This document shows, piece by piece, positions 8,683 to 17,525 of a stretch of DNA of 64,000 nt. A program made the translations under genes and the position numbers. Position 1 is the stretch's first letter. Every line of letters begins with the position of its first letter. This DNA is from Phaeobacter sp. 11ANDIMAR09 (GTDB lineage: Bacteria; Pseudomonadota; Alphaproteobacteria; Rhodobacterales; Rhodobacteraceae). The stretch lies in the NCBI RefSeq assembly GCF_001294455.1, contig NZ_LIKT01000001.1:62001-126000 (forward strand), in the 5' to 3' direction. Below the pieces are notes generated by a model. It was given only the letters and a program-made list of their open reading frames with translations. It was not told the origin of the DNA and ran no database searches.

Positions 8683-10032
8683 CTAGCCTTTGGCGCCAAT
8701 CCGAACCAAGAGGTCAATCAATTGATCCACATGCCGCTCTTCGGTGCGAAAGGACGACAGGCTGATGCGAAAAGCCGGGCGCTCTTGCCAAACGGTGCCG
8801 CCAAACCACGCGCTGCCGCTTTGCTGCACCCGCCGCAGGATCTCTTGCGTCGCGGCATCATCGCCCCCCCGGACCAGGACCTGATTAAGCACCACCCGGT
8901 TGAGCACCTCAAACCCCGCCTCATGCAGGGCCACGCCAATCCGTTTGGCCTGGGTATGATGGCGTGTCACCAGCTCGGCCACGCCACTCGTACCGAGGCT
9001 GCGCAGAGCCGCCCAGATTGGAATGCCTCGCGCTCGGCGGGAAAATTCCAAGGTCAGGTTCTTTTGCGCATCCGCCGAGGCGCTGGAATAGGCCGCATCA
9101 CTGTTCATCACCCGGGCCAGGGCCTGCGGGTCGCGGCAGATGGCCATGGCACCGTCATAGGGCGTGTTAAGCCATTTGTGCCCATCCGTGGTCCAGCTAT
9201 CAGCCGCTTCAATCCCCGTCGTCAGATCCCGCAGCAGGGGTGCCGCACGGGCCCAAAGCCCAAAGGCCCCATCCACATGCACCCAGGCCCTCGCCGCCTT
9301 GGCCCGCGGAATGATGTTAGCAAAATCATCAAACTCACCAGTGTTGACCTCGCCGGCCTGTAGTACCAGCAGAGTATTGGCATCAAGCTCCGGCAGCTGC
9401 TCTGGTAGGATGCGGCCCTTGTCATCGACCGGCGCCTTGATCACCCGGTTCCAGCCAAAACCTAGAACCTGCAGCGCCTTGCGCACAGTGACATGGGTGC
9501 TGGCAGGCACCACTACCTTCACCTCTGGCGCACCATAGAGCCCGTCCTGCACCACATCCCAGCCCTTGCGCGCCAAAAGAGCGGCCCGTGCAGCTGCCAG
9601 ACAGCTGAGCCCACAGGCGGTGGCCGAGGTGCCAAAGGCCACGGCGCTGCTGCGCGGCAGGTCCAGAATCTCCAGCAACCATTTGCTGGCCTGTTTCTCG
9701 ATGGCATAGGCCGCTGGGCTCCCGTCCTCGGTCGAGGCACATTGATCCCAGGCAATCGCCAAGCGTTCCGCTGCCGCAGCCACCGGCAGGCTGGCCCCGA
9801 TGACAAATCCAAAATAGTTTGGCCCATTCGAGGCCACGGTAGCCGGAGAGCCAAGGTCATCCATCAGTGCAATGGTTTCTGCCGCTGCAAAGCCCCGCTT
9901 TGGCAGAGGTTCATCAAAACCCGCAAGCGCTGCAATTTCCCGGGTATCGGGAAAAACCCGGCGCTGGTCAGCGCCCGACACATAGCTGCGGGCGCGCCTG
10001 TCGGCTTCCTGTAGCAACTGATCCTCATTCAT
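8683..10032 (-). CDS. PLP-dependent decarboxylase (group II, glutamate/aromatic amino acid decarboxylase fold)
   Basis: A 449-residue fold-type I PLP enzyme. The lysine that holds the cofactor is in DSWTTDGHKWLNTPYDG; HVDGAFGLWA carries the aspartate that contacts the pyridine nitrogen, and GTSATACGLSCLAAARA the phosphate-binding turn. These place it with pyridoxal-dependent decarboxylases (PF00282), which convert amino acids to amines and CO2. The substrate cannot be assigned. The ATG at 10032 is chosen because GGGAG precedes it by about 8 bases. It is divergent from an ArsR-type regulator at 58 bases distance, which probably controls it. Confidence 0.85.
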   Translation of the reverse strand: MNEDQLLQEADRRARSYVSGADQRRVFPDTREIAALAGFDEPLPKRGFAAAETIALMDDLGSPATVASNGPNYFGFVIGASLPVAAAAERLAIAWDQCASTEDGSPAAYAIEKQASKWLLEILDLPRSSAVAFGTSATACGLSCLAAARAALLARKGWDVVQDGLYGAPEVKVVVPASTHVTVRKALQVLGFGWNRVIKAPVDDKGRILPEQLPELDANTLLVLQAGEVNTGEFDDFANIIPRAKAARAWVHVDGAFGLWARAAPLLRDLTTGIEAADSWTTDGHKWLNTPYDGAMAICRDPQALARVMNSDAAYSSASADAQKNLTLEFSRRARGIPIWAALRSLGTSGVAELVTRHHTQAKRIGVALHEAGFEVLNRVVLNQVLVRGGDDAATQEILRRVQQSGSAWFGGTVWQERPAFRISLSSFRTEERHVDQLIDLLVRIGAKG

Positions 10033-10067
10033 GGCACTCTCCCGCAATCCGAATCCATATCGAAGCC

Positions 10068-10083
10068 AATCTATATAGAGATT
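10068..10083. promoter_or_regulatory. Candidate operator between decarboxylase and ArsR-type regulator
   Basis: AATCT and AGATT arms flank ATATAG, and the centre contains the 10-base palindrome TCTATATAGA. The site lies in the 58-base divergent gap, immediately before the regulator start. Such a position suits autorepression and joint control of both genes. Confidence 0.45.
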
Positions 10084-10090
10084 TCCCTAT

Positions 10091-10432
10091 ATGAACAAGT
10101 CCCTCACGCCCCATCTGATTGCACTGCGCGCGCTGGCCAACCCGCATCGGGTTCAGATCATGGATTGGCTGCTCGATCCCACCTCCCATTTTCCGCCGCA
10201 ACGGGACGGCGACCTGGTGGAGGATGGTGTCTGCGTGGGCTTCATCACCGACAAGGTTAAACTGAGCCAGCCAACGGTGACCAGTCACATGAAGAGCCTG
10301 GAACAGGCCGGGTTGGTGACCTCAAAGAAGATCAAGAACTGGGTGTTCTACAAGGTGGATCCCATCGCCCTGCACCAGATTGCCAGCAGCTTCAGCGCCG
10401 CCAGCGCGGCGCGTTATTCCAAAGCAGATTGA
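10091..10432 (+). CDS. ArsR-type winged-helix regulator
   Basis: This 113-residue protein has a winged-helix pattern: LIALRALANPHRVQIMDWLLDP at the N-terminus, the recognition helix VKLSQPTVTSHMKSLEQAGLV and the wing VTSKKIKNWVFYKVD. No metal-binding cysteine motif (CVC) is present, although one Cys lies in GVCVGF, so it need not be a metal sensor. An unusual insertion (SHFPPQRDGDLVEDG) separates the first helices from the HTH. It is divergent from the decarboxylase and its last 19 bases overlap the convergent PACE gene. Confidence 0.85.
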   Translation: MNKSLTPHLIALRALANPHRVQIMDWLLDPTSHFPPQRDGDLVEDGVCVGFITDKVKLSQPTVTSHMKSLEQAGLVTSKKIKNWVFYKVDPIALHQIASSFSAASAARYSKAD

Positions 10433-10869
10433 TCGGCCAGAGCCCCCATCGGCACCGGAAAGATCGCATCATAGGCCCAGTTAAAAACAAAGGCATAGAT
10501 GAGGTAGAACCCGGCAAAGCCGAGATCCATCAGCAGGGCGGTCCATAGGCCTATTTGCAAGTACCAGGCGATAAAGGGCAACAGCACCGCCAACAATCCA
10601 GCCTCGAACAAGAGAGCATGAAAGACCCGCAGCAGTGGCCATTTTCGGGTATGCCCCACCCAGCGCATCATCGCGCGGTCAAAGCCGAGATTGAACAGAT
10701 AGTTCCACAGTGTGGCCAGCGTTGCCCCAACCAAAGCCACAACGCCGATGGCATGCATCTCCATGGCAAAAACCCAGGCGCCAAGCGGTGTAATCGCCAA
10801 AAGGCCAATCACTTCAAAGCTCACCGCATGGCGAATACGGTCAGCTGTGCCGCGCATCACGCGTCCCAT
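10414..10869 (-). CDS. PACE family efflux transporter
   Basis: A 151-residue inner-membrane protein with four predicted helices in two tandem pairs, the layout of PACE (proteobacterial antimicrobial compound efflux, AceI-like) transporters. The first repeat begins RIRHAVSFEVIGLLAITPLGAW, which holds the membrane glutamate needed for proton coupling in AceI; ATLWNYLFNLGFDRAM carries the conserved WNxxFN signature, and the second repeat has FEAGLL and VFNWAYDAIFP. Characterised members export chlorhexidine and short-chain diamines. The nearby decarboxylase makes an amine product possible, but a shared role is only speculation. Confidence 0.85.
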   Translation of the reverse strand: MGRVMRGTADRIRHAVSFEVIGLLAITPLGAWVFAMEMHAIGVVALVGATLATLWNYLFNLGFDRAMMRWVGHTRKWPLLRVFHALLFEAGLLAVLLPFIAWYLQIGLWTALLMDLGFAGFYLIYAFVFNWAYDAIFPVPMGALADQSALE

Positions 10870-10901
10870 GTTTCTGTGTCGTCACGATGCGGGTCCCAAG
10901 T

Positions 10902-12026
10902 CTAAGTTTTCACCGCAACAGGCTTGCGCGGAGATTTCTGATGCTTGTCTTGATACATTTCTGCATCCGCCGCCGCAACAAAGGCATCTATATCCAGGAA
11001 TTCATCGGGACCAACAGAGGCAGTGCCAATGCTCAGCTGCACCTTATCGCCGAATTCCTCTTTGACCTGCGCGTGAAGCCGAACAGCAAATGCGCTGGCC
11101 TGTTTGGCATCTGTGTCGCGCAACAGCACGCAGAATTCGTCACCGCCATAGCGAAAGGCCGTTTGAGGGGCAGCAACAACCTCTGTGATCAGTCTGCCGA
11201 CAGTTTTTAGGATTTCGTCCCCTGCGACATGGCCTTCGGTGTCATTTATTCTTTTGAACCCGTCGAGATCGGCAAAAACCAGCGACAATCGCCCCTTGGC
11301 CCGCCGTGTTGTTTTCAGCTCTTCCGCAACTGAAGAGAAGAAGGCGCGCCGGTTGCCCAGTCCTGTCAAATCGTCCAACAGCGCCAGTTTTTGGATTGTT
11401 TCGGTACGTTCGGCCACTTTCTTTTCAAGAGAGCGCGAATACTCGACAAGTTCGTTTCTGGCCAATTGGACCTGAGACATCAGCCCCTGGATATAGGTGT
11501 CAAAAACAAATTGCAGATCAAAAGACAACAACCGGCGCAGGGCTTCGGTGGGCGCGCTGCCAGCGCCTGTCTGAGTGAAATGTTTGTTGATGATGCATTC
11601 CAGCACATAGAGGGAAGAGACATAGAGCTTGGGCGGCACCCCGATACGGGCATGGACCTTACCGATTCTAAGCCGCGAGTTGACATAATCCGTACCATAG
11701 TCCCCCTGAAACAGGGTTATCACATAGTCCCGCATGGCGCTGCGCAACCGCTGCAGGGTTTCCGTATCCCCGATCAATGTCCGAATATGTGGCACCGAAG
11801 TTTGGTTGACATAGAATTCGTCGACAACGTCCTGCACGACACGACGAGAAATCTCGCTAAATGACCCAAGTTCAGCCTCATCCTCGCGGCCAAGCCCAAG
11901 CAGATCTTTGCGTTCCTGAATATCGACATCCGTAATACCCAATTGTTCTGCAAGCGTCAGAGAAATGTTTTCAGAGGTCGGGGCCGTGCCATCGAGTTCC
12001 AAGAAAGCGCCTGATCTTGCTATCAT
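10902..12026 (-). CDS. Globin-coupled sensor diguanylate cyclase
   Basis: From the ATG at 12026 (GGCGG in front; a GTG at 12050 would add 8 residues) this is a 374-residue cytoplasmic protein. Residues about 30-190 match the globin-coupled sensor fold; the proximal heme ligand is the histidine of RIGKVHARIGVPPKLYV (about His125). A coiled linker with LVEYSRSLEKKVAERTETIQ leads to a GGDEF domain with DDLTGLGNRRAF, FADLDGFKRIND and an intact RYGGDEF active site (about 294-298), so it should make cyclic di-GMP in response to oxygen or another heme ligand. At the product-inhibition site the RxxD residues are replaced by Ala and Gln. It is divergent from pnp. Confidence 0.88.
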   Translation of the reverse strand: MIARSGAFLELDGTAPTSENISLTLAEQLGITDVDIQERKDLLGLGREDEAELGSFSEISRRVVQDVVDEFYVNQTSVPHIRTLIGDTETLQRLRSAMRDYVITLFQGDYGTDYVNSRLRIGKVHARIGVPPKLYVSSLYVLECIINKHFTQTGAGSAPTEALRRLLSFDLQFVFDTYIQGLMSQVQLARNELVEYSRSLEKKVAERTETIQKLALLDDLTGLGNRRAFFSSVAEELKTTRRAKGRLSLVFADLDGFKRINDTEGHVAGDEILKTVGRLITEVVAAPQTAFRYGGDEFCVLLRDTDAKQASAFAVRLHAQVKEEFGDKVQLSIGTASVGPDEFLDIDAFVAAADAEMYQDKHQKSPRKPVAVKT

Positions 12027-12261
12027 TTTATCACCGCCACTTCGAAACACTTACAATACTCAGCCTCTGGCATCCAACGATCTTCAGACACTGCAGAATT
12101 CCCCCTTAACGAGAAAGATGGGTACAGATTACACTTTTAATGAAAAGATTTGAAAGGAATATTACCGTTAAATGTAAACCCTTCATTTGGAATCAGCATG
12201 CACAGATAGAGCGTTCACATCCCGGCTTGGCAAAGTTCGCCGCCCTGAGAAAATAGAGAGA

Positions 12262-12288
12262 GGCGAAAGCCATAAGCTCACTTTCGCC
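12262..12288. promoter_or_regulatory. Hairpin in the pnp upstream region
   Basis: GGCGAAAG and CTTTCGCC form perfect 8-base arms with an 11-base loop, about 200 bases before pnp. If transcribed into the pnp leader it could serve in processing, as a stem-loop does in E. coli pnp autocontrol; that is inference. The rest of the 460-base gap (12027-12486) shows no gene. Confidence 0.35.
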
Positions 12289-12486
12289 GCCAGCGGGCTC
12301 CGTTGGAAGCAGCCAAGCGCTTTTGCTTTCTTTTTCCAGCGTTCTCCTGTATGCGCGGCCTATCTGAGACACGTGCCATGGCCTCGGCACGCGAAATCAA
12401 GATGGAAGAGGCCGGCGGCAATGGGGCCGCTATATCAACGGGAGACCCGGGATCCGCCTGGGAGTGCTCCCATTTAGGATGCTGAT

Positions 12487-14619
12487 ATGTTCAACGTTAC
12501 AAAGAAATCGATGCAGTGGGGCGAAGAGACGCTGACACTGGAAACGGGCAAGGTTGCCCGTCAGGCAGATGGCTCGGTCATCGCCACGCTGGGTGAAACC
12601 AGTGTTATGGCCAACGTGACTTTTGCGCGTAAGCAAAAGCCCGGCCAGGACTTCTTTCCTCTGACAGTCCACTACCAGGAAAAATACTACGCCGCGGGTA
12701 AAGTGCCCGGTGGCTTCTTCAAGCGCGAAGCGCGCCCAACCGAAAAAGAAACACTGACTGCGCGCCTGATCGACCGTCCGATCCGCCCGCTGTTTGTCCC
12801 CGGCTTCAAAAACGAAGTCCTGGTCATGTGCACCGTGCTGAGCCACGATCTGGTCAATGACCCTGACATGGTTGCGATGATCGCCGCCTCCGCTGCCCTG
12901 ACCCTGTCTGGCGCCCCCTTCATGGGCCCAATCGCAGCCGCCCGCGTTGGTTTTGAAGGCGGCGAATACGTCCTCAACCCCACCGTTGACGACATGCAGG
13001 ATCTGCGCCTGAACCCCGAACAGCGTCTGGATCTGGTTGTTGCCGGCACCAAAGACGCGGTGATGATGGTTGAATCCGAAGCTTACGAACTGTCCGAAGC
13101 AGAAATGCTCGGCGCGGTGAAATTCGCCCATGATGCTTTCCAGCCCGTGATCGACCTGATCATCTCGCTGGCCGAAGAAGCCGCAAACGAGCCCTTCGAC
13201 TTTGCCGCCCCTGACTATGCGGACCTGTTTGAGGCCGTGAAAGCCGCTGGCGATACCGAAATGCGCGCCGCCTTTGCAATCAGCGACAAGCAAGAGCGCA
13301 CCAGTGCTGTTGCCGCCGCCCGCGAAACCATCAAGGCCGCTCTGAACGAAGAGCAGCTGGACGACGCCAACCTTGGCTCGGCGATGAAGAAGCTGGAAGC
13401 TGGAATTCTGCGTGGCGACGTTGTCAAAACCGGCAAGCGTATCGATGGCCGTGCCACCGATGAGATCCGCGACATCGTTTCCGAAACTGGCATGCTGCCA
13501 CGGACCCATGGTTCCGCCCTGTTCACCCGTGGTGAAACCCAGGGTCTGGTTGTGACCACTTTGGGCACCGGCGACGACGAGCAGTTCATCGACGCGCTGC
13601 ACGGCAACTTCAAATCCAACTTCCTGCTGCACTATAACTTCCCTCCCTATTCGGTTGGTGAAGTTGGCCGTGTGGGCGGCCCCGGCCGTCGTGAAATTGG
13701 CCACGGTAAGCTGGCATGGCGCGCGCTTCAGGCGGTTCTGCCTGCAGCAACCGACTTCCCCTACACCATCCGCGTGGTCTCTGAGATCACCGAATCGAAC
13801 GGCTCCTCCTCGATGGCGTCTGTTTGTGGTGGCTCCCTGTCGATGATGGATGCGGGCGTTCCGCTGAAAGCACCGGTTGCCGGTGTTGCCATGGGTCTGA
13901 TCCTGGAAGACGACGGCTCCTACGCGATCCTGTCCGACATCCTGGGCGACGAAGATCACCTCGGCGACATGGACTTCAAAGTGGCCGGTACCGAAGCAGG
14001 GATCACCTCCTTGCAGATGGACATCAAGATCGCAGGCATCACGCCCGAGATCATGGAAAAAGCCCTGGAGCAGGCCAAAGCTGGCCGTATCCACATCCTG
14101 GGTGAGATGAACAAAGCGCTGTCTGGTGCTGCGGAATTCTCTGTCCATGCGCCCCGCATCGAGACCATGCAGGTGCCCACCGACAAGATCCGTGAAGTCA
14201 TCGGTTCCGGCGGTAAGGTTATCCGCGAGATCGTTGAAGTTTCCGGCGCCAAGGTCGACATCAATGACGAAGGCATCATCAAGATCGCATCGCCAAACGG
14301 CGACTCGATCAAGAAAGCCTACGACATGATCTATTCGATCGTGGCCGAGCCCGAAGAAGGCAAGATCTACACCGGTAAAGTTGTCAAAATCGTCGACTTT
14401 GGTGCCTTTGTGAACTTCTTTGGCAAGCGCGACGGTCTGGTCCACGTGTCCCAGATCGAAAACCGCCGCCTGAACCACCCTTCGGATGTTCTGAAGGAAG
14501 GTCAGGAAGTGAAAGTGAAGCTCCTGGGCTTTGACGATCGCGGCAAGGTGCGCCTGTCGATGAAAATGATCGATCAGGAAACCGGCGAAGAAATGGCCCC
14601 TGAGAAAAAAGAAGACTAA
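12487..14619 (+). CDS. pnp: Polyribonucleotide nucleotidyltransferase (PNPase)
   Basis: PNPase degrades RNA 3' to 5' by phosphorolysis and can add tails; it is part of the RNA degradosome. The 710-residue protein has the full layout: a first RNase PH domain (residues 1-140), an alpha-helical linker, a second RNase PH domain with [14 protein letters not shown] and the catalytic [14 protein letters not shown] block, a KH domain with the [11 protein letters not shown] loop (about 570-580) and a C-terminal S1 domain ([15 protein letters not shown]). AGGA at 12476-12479 precedes the ATG. A strong terminator follows. Codon use is that of a highly expressed gene. It is divergent from a globin-coupled diguanylate cyclase. 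Confidence 0.98.
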   Translation: MFNVTKKSMQWGEETLTLETGKVARQADGSVIATLGETSVMANVTFARKQKPGQDFFPLTVHYQEKYYAAGKVPGGFFKREARPTEKETLTARLIDRPIRPLFVPGFKNEVLVMCTVLSHDLVNDPDMVAMIAASAALTLSGAPFMGPIAAARVGFEGGEYVLNPTVDDMQDLRLNPEQRLDLVVAGTKDAVMMVESEAYELSEAEMLGAVKFAHDAFQPVIDLIISLAEEAANEPFDFAAPDYADLFEAVKAAGDTEMRAAFAISDKQERTSAVAAARETIKAALNEEQLDDANLGSAMKKLEAGILRGDVVKTGKRIDGRATDEIRDIVSETGMLPRTHGSALFTRGETQGLVVTTLGTGDDEQFIDALHGNFKSNFLLHYNFPPYSVGEVGRVGGPGRREIGHGKLAWRALQAVLPAATDFPYTIRVVSEITESNGSSSMASVCGGSLSMMDAGVPLKAPVAGVAMGLILEDDGSYAILSDILGDEDHLGDMDFKVAGTEAGITSLQMDIKIAGITPEIMEKALEQAKAGRIHILGEMNKALSGAAEFSVHAPRIETMQVPTDKIREVIGSGGKVIREIVEVSGAKVDINDEGIIKIASPNGDSIKKAYDMIYSIVAEPEEGKIYTGKVVKIVDFGAFVNFFGKRDGLVHVSQIENRRLNHPSDVLKEGQEVKVKLLGFDDRGKVRLSMKMIDQETGEEMAPEKKED

Positions 14620-14639
14620 TATCGTCTTCTGACCAACCG

Positions 14640-14672
14640 AAAGGCCCCGGAGTTCTGCTCCGGGGCCTTTTT
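14640..14672 (+). terminator. Rho-independent terminator of pnp
   Basis: AAAGGCCCCGGAG and CTCCGGGGCCTTT pair perfectly around TTCTG and run into a T tract. The stem is 13 bases long. Confidence 0.95.
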
Positions 14673-14712
14673 CGTTTCAACCACGCCCGCTTGCACCTGT
14701 TCCGGTGGGCCC

Positions 14713-14871
14713 CTAGCATAGACAATCAGGTGAGGCCGCCACGCCGGCGTCTATCAGCACGCCGTCTTCCTCGATCAGCGGCAGACAGGCGCAGTCTTTG
14801 GGCCAGGTGGTCCAAACCAGGCCCGCGCCCACCCCCAGAACAAGTGCTGCCACCACCACGCTCCACCGCAT
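14713..14871 (-). CDS. Small single-pass membrane or exported protein, hypothetical
   Basis: From an ATG at 14871 a 52-residue product would have one hydrophobic helix (MRWSVVVAALVLGVGAGLVW) followed by a short domain with three cysteines (DCACLPLI near the helix and a C-terminal DCLC, of which one Cys is the end). The pattern is that of a signal-anchor with a disulfide-rich tail. I do not recognise a family. The ribosome site (GGCGGG) is weak. It lies convergent to pnp after the terminator. A longer frame from 14919 seems less likely. Confidence 0.4.
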   Translation of the reverse strand: MRWSVVVAALVLGVGAGLVWTTWPKDCACLPLIEEDGVLIDAGVAASPDCLC

Positions 14872-15011
14872 TTCAGACCCGCCTTTACGCCAACAAGCAC
14901 CTGGGCAGTAGAGCGGCATTTTTCCGACAAATCCAACGATTTATCGCGCAGGCACCTTAGGAACGGCCCCGGTACTTTTCCCAATGCGCAATCTGCGATA
15001 GATGCAGTCCT

Positions 15012-15728
15012 ATGCATTCGCTGATCATTCATATGCCGGGCAGCACCAAGCGCGCCGCCAATGTGGAACACCTGCTGTATTCACTGCCCCAGGCCGAGGT
15101 CGTTGAGGCGGTAAACGGGCGCGCCGTGGCCGCTGATCATGTGGAGAACCTGCACCCAGGGGATCTGCACAGTCCCAGATATCCGTTCTTCCCTCTCTCG
15201 CCTGGCGAGCTCGGTTGCTTTCTGTCGCATCGGCGCTGTTGGCAGCGCATTATCGATGCGGGCTGGGACTATGCCTTGATCGTCGAAGATGACCTGTCGC
15301 TGGACCCAGAGCTTTGGCGGGATGCCCTAACCTTGATCGGCCAACAGGCCAGCCCCGAGAGCTTTATCCGACTGCCCGCAAAAAACCGTGAGGGACCGGC
15401 GAACCAGATTGCCCAACAGGGAAGCAGCAAGCTGTTTCTGCCCAAGGTGGTCGGCCTGCAAACTGTCGCCCAGGTGGTTGGCCGTGCGGCCGCCCAGCGC
15501 CTGTTGGCGGCGACCGAAGCGCTCGACCGTCCGGTCGATACTTTTTTACAAATGCACTGGATCCATGGGCAACAGATCCAGACGATCCTGCCCAATGGGG
15601 TTTCCGAACAGACCGAGGCGCTGGGGGGCTCCACCATCCAGAAACGCAAAACCGGCAGCAAGCTGGCCCGCGAATTCAAACGCAGCCTCTATCGCGCGCA
15701 GGTCTCTGCCCGGCCCCAAAAAGCCTGA
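15012..15728 (+). CDS. Glycosyltransferase family 25 protein
   Basis: The 238-residue protein matches GT25 (LPS-type galactosyl/glucosyltransferases): an N-terminal IHMPGSTKRAANVEHLL strand and helix, EVVEAVNGRAV, the characteristic GELGCFLSHRRCWQRII, and the acidic YALIVEDDLSLDP that carries the metal-binding aspartates. The C-terminal half is less conserved. Such enzymes add sugars to lipopolysaccharide core or other surface glycans on the cytoplasmic face of the inner membrane. It is convergent with an FkbM methyltransferase, separated by only 22 bases. The acceptor is unknown. Confidence 0.88.
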   Translation: MHSLIIHMPGSTKRAANVEHLLYSLPQAEVVEAVNGRAVAADHVENLHPGDLHSPRYPFFPLSPGELGCFLSHRRCWQRIIDAGWDYALIVEDDLSLDPELWRDALTLIGQQASPESFIRLPAKNREGPANQIAQQGSSKLFLPKVVGLQTVAQVVGRAAAQRLLAATEALDRPVDTFLQMHWIHGQQIQTILPNGVSEQTEALGGSTIQKRKTGSKLAREFKRSLYRAQVSARPQKA

Positions 15729-15750
15729 AGCGCCCCCCCGACCGAAGCGC

Positions 15751-16470
15751 TTACTTCAGGCGCCATTCTTCCCAGACAAAGGTATAACACCAGGTACAGG
15801 AATGGGTTGCAGCGAGCCTGCCGCGAATGGCGTCCCGCGTGGCGCTCCAAGCGGGATCAAACAGGTGAAACTGAACCTGCAGACGTTTGACACGGTCTAT
15901 AAGACCGGCATCAATCATTCCGGGCAACAGGTCATACTCGCCGCCCTCGATATTGATCTTGGCCAGATCGACGCTCTGCAGGCCGGATGTCGCAAAGAAA
16001 TCCGCAACTGAACGCACCTCGGCCAAATAGGTCTGACCCGGTTTTGCCCCAAAAGCGGAGGAGGCATCCGCTGAATCGCTCAGCTCTAACTGGCCCGCTT
16101 GTGACCCAATGGCGCATTCATGGACAGTTATGTTCGCATTGCCTGCAAATTTGCTCCGCAAGGCCTTGGCAAAACCGGGGTGGGGTTCAAAGATGTGGAT
16201 CACAGCACCGGGACGCTTGGCGAGGATCACATCGCTCCAGCCCCCCTCAAAGCCGCCTATGTCCAGCACCACAGGCTGCTCGGGCAAATCGTCATAGGTA
16301 TAAAGGTGGCTTTCAGAGGCTTTATCGGCCTTCCAGGCTTTCATCGCCTTGTGCAGCGGCGCCTTCCAGGGGTTTCGCTTGAGATCAATCCAACGCTTGA
16401 GAGACGCCACCTGTTTTTCCTCTTCCCGGTCATTCAGAGCCACACCAGACCGGGATAAGCGCTTTTGCAC
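15751..16470 (-). CDS. FkbM family methyltransferase
   Basis: A 239-residue SAM-dependent methyltransferase of the FkbM type. The SAM-binding motif I is VVLDIGGFEGGWSDVI (about residues 68-83), followed by IHIFEPHPGFAKALR, the acidic strand end binding the SAM ribose, and VDLAKINIEGGEYDLLPGM, the family-specific motif. FkbM proteins methylate hydroxyl groups of sugars and other metabolites and are common in surface polysaccharide loci. The N-terminal 60 residues are basic and helical with no clear similarity. Its neighbour is a GT25 glycosyltransferase on the other strand, which supports a glycan-linked role by context. Confidence 0.85.
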   Translation of the reverse strand: MQKRLSRSGVALNDREEEKQVASLKRWIDLKRNPWKAPLHKAMKAWKADKASESHLYTYDDLPEQPVVLDIGGFEGGWSDVILAKRPGAVIHIFEPHPGFAKALRSKFAGNANITVHECAIGSQAGQLELSDSADASSAFGAKPGQTYLAEVRSVADFFATSGLQSVDLAKINIEGGEYDLLPGMIDAGLIDRVKRLQVQFHLFDPAWSATRDAIRGRLAATHSCTWCYTFVWEEWRLK

Positions 16471-16593
16471 GCAATGCCAACCAAACAGGGCACGACCAAC
16501 AGAACAGAAGATACCGCCGCAGCCCTACCACGGCAAAACGGGGCAACCCTGTGATGGCCGCCCCGTCCTTAGTCACGTCAATTTCAGTCCAGC

Positions 16594-17247
16594 TCAGCTC
16601 GGCGCTTTGGTTTTGCGCAGATAGGGGAAGATGGTCTCAAACTCACCGAATTTGGCGGTGGCGTCTTCGTTCGACACGGTGGGTGGGATGATCACATCTT
16701 CGCCGGGAACCCAGTTGGCCGGGGTGGCGACGCCATTGCCGGTTGCCATCTGCAGACCATCCAGCGCGCGCAGGATTTCGGCAAAGTTACGGCCTACGGA
16801 CATTGGATAGGTCATCGACAATTTCAGCTGCTTGTCGGGACCGATGATAAAGACCGAACGCACAGTGGCGCTGTCAGCAGGCGTGCGGCCGTCGGGCATG
16901 TAGGCCTCGGCGGGCAGCATGTCAAAGGCTTTGGACACGGCCAGACCTTCGTCCGCGATGATCGGGAAACCTGCGGCGGCATTGCCGTATTTCTCGATGT
17001 CGCCTTTCCATTTCTTGTGATCTTCCACGCCGTCCACGGAAACGCCGATCACCTTGGTGCCGCGCTTGGCCCATTCATCATTCAGCTGGGCAACAGCCGA
17101 AAACTCGGTGGTGCAGACTGGGGTGAAATCCTTGGGGTGAGAAAACAGAATCGCCCAGCTGTCGCCGATCCAATCGTGAAAACTGATCTCTCCCTGGTCG
17201 GTATCAGCCGTGAAATTTGGAACTACATCATTAATACGCAAACCCAT
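16594..17247 (-). CDS. 1-Cys peroxiredoxin (Prx6 type)
   Basis: A 217-residue peroxiredoxin that reduces hydrogen peroxide and organic hydroperoxides. The peroxidatic cysteine is Cys45 in SHPKDFTPVCTTEF, and no other cysteine occurs in the protein, so it belongs to the 1-Cys (Prx6) group, which depends on an outside thiol for recycling. Other family marks are KVIGVSVDGVEDHKKW, the FPIIADE strand and the extended C-terminal region with NWVPGEDVIIPP. It stands alone, divergent from the aldehyde dehydrogenase gene. The 278-base gap upstream (17248-17525) shows no clear regulator site. Confidence 0.95.
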   Translation of the reverse strand: MGLRINDVVPNFTADTDQGEISFHDWIGDSWAILFSHPKDFTPVCTTEFSAVAQLNDEWAKRGTKVIGVSVDGVEDHKKWKGDIEKYGNAAAGFPIIADEGLAVSKAFDMLPAEAYMPDGRTPADSATVRSVFIIGPDKQLKLSMTYPMSVGRNFAEILRALDGLQMATGNGVATPANWVPGEDVIIPPTVSNEDATAKFGEFETIFPYLRKTKAPS

Positions 17248-17525
17248 GACGGTCTCCTTTTCCTGTCAAATCGCCCCCCATGAAACCGGGGGTCTATTGC
17301 TATGCCGTAACGTTACAGTCCCACTTAGGAATGGCCAGCCCAAAAGACAATGCGCTTGGCCAATTGGTCGGATCACAGCCGAACCATGCCTGCCATCTCC
17401 TCTGCCTCAAATAATTTGATCAAATTTTTCCGCAAGAGCGCTTGCCCCTGAGGAACCGCAGTGACAAACTGCCGGGTGACTTCCGGCCAACGCGTCGGAT
17501 TCTGCGTCTGAACAGGAGACCGGAC

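Noticed and set aside
8506-9363. 285-codon open frame antisense to the decarboxylase
   Set aside because: The opposite strand carries the PLP lysine motif and full family pattern.
12430-14478. 682-codon open frame antisense to pnp
   Set aside because: It mirrors pnp codon use in high-GC DNA and shows low-complexity His/Gly/Asp composition without any domain pattern.
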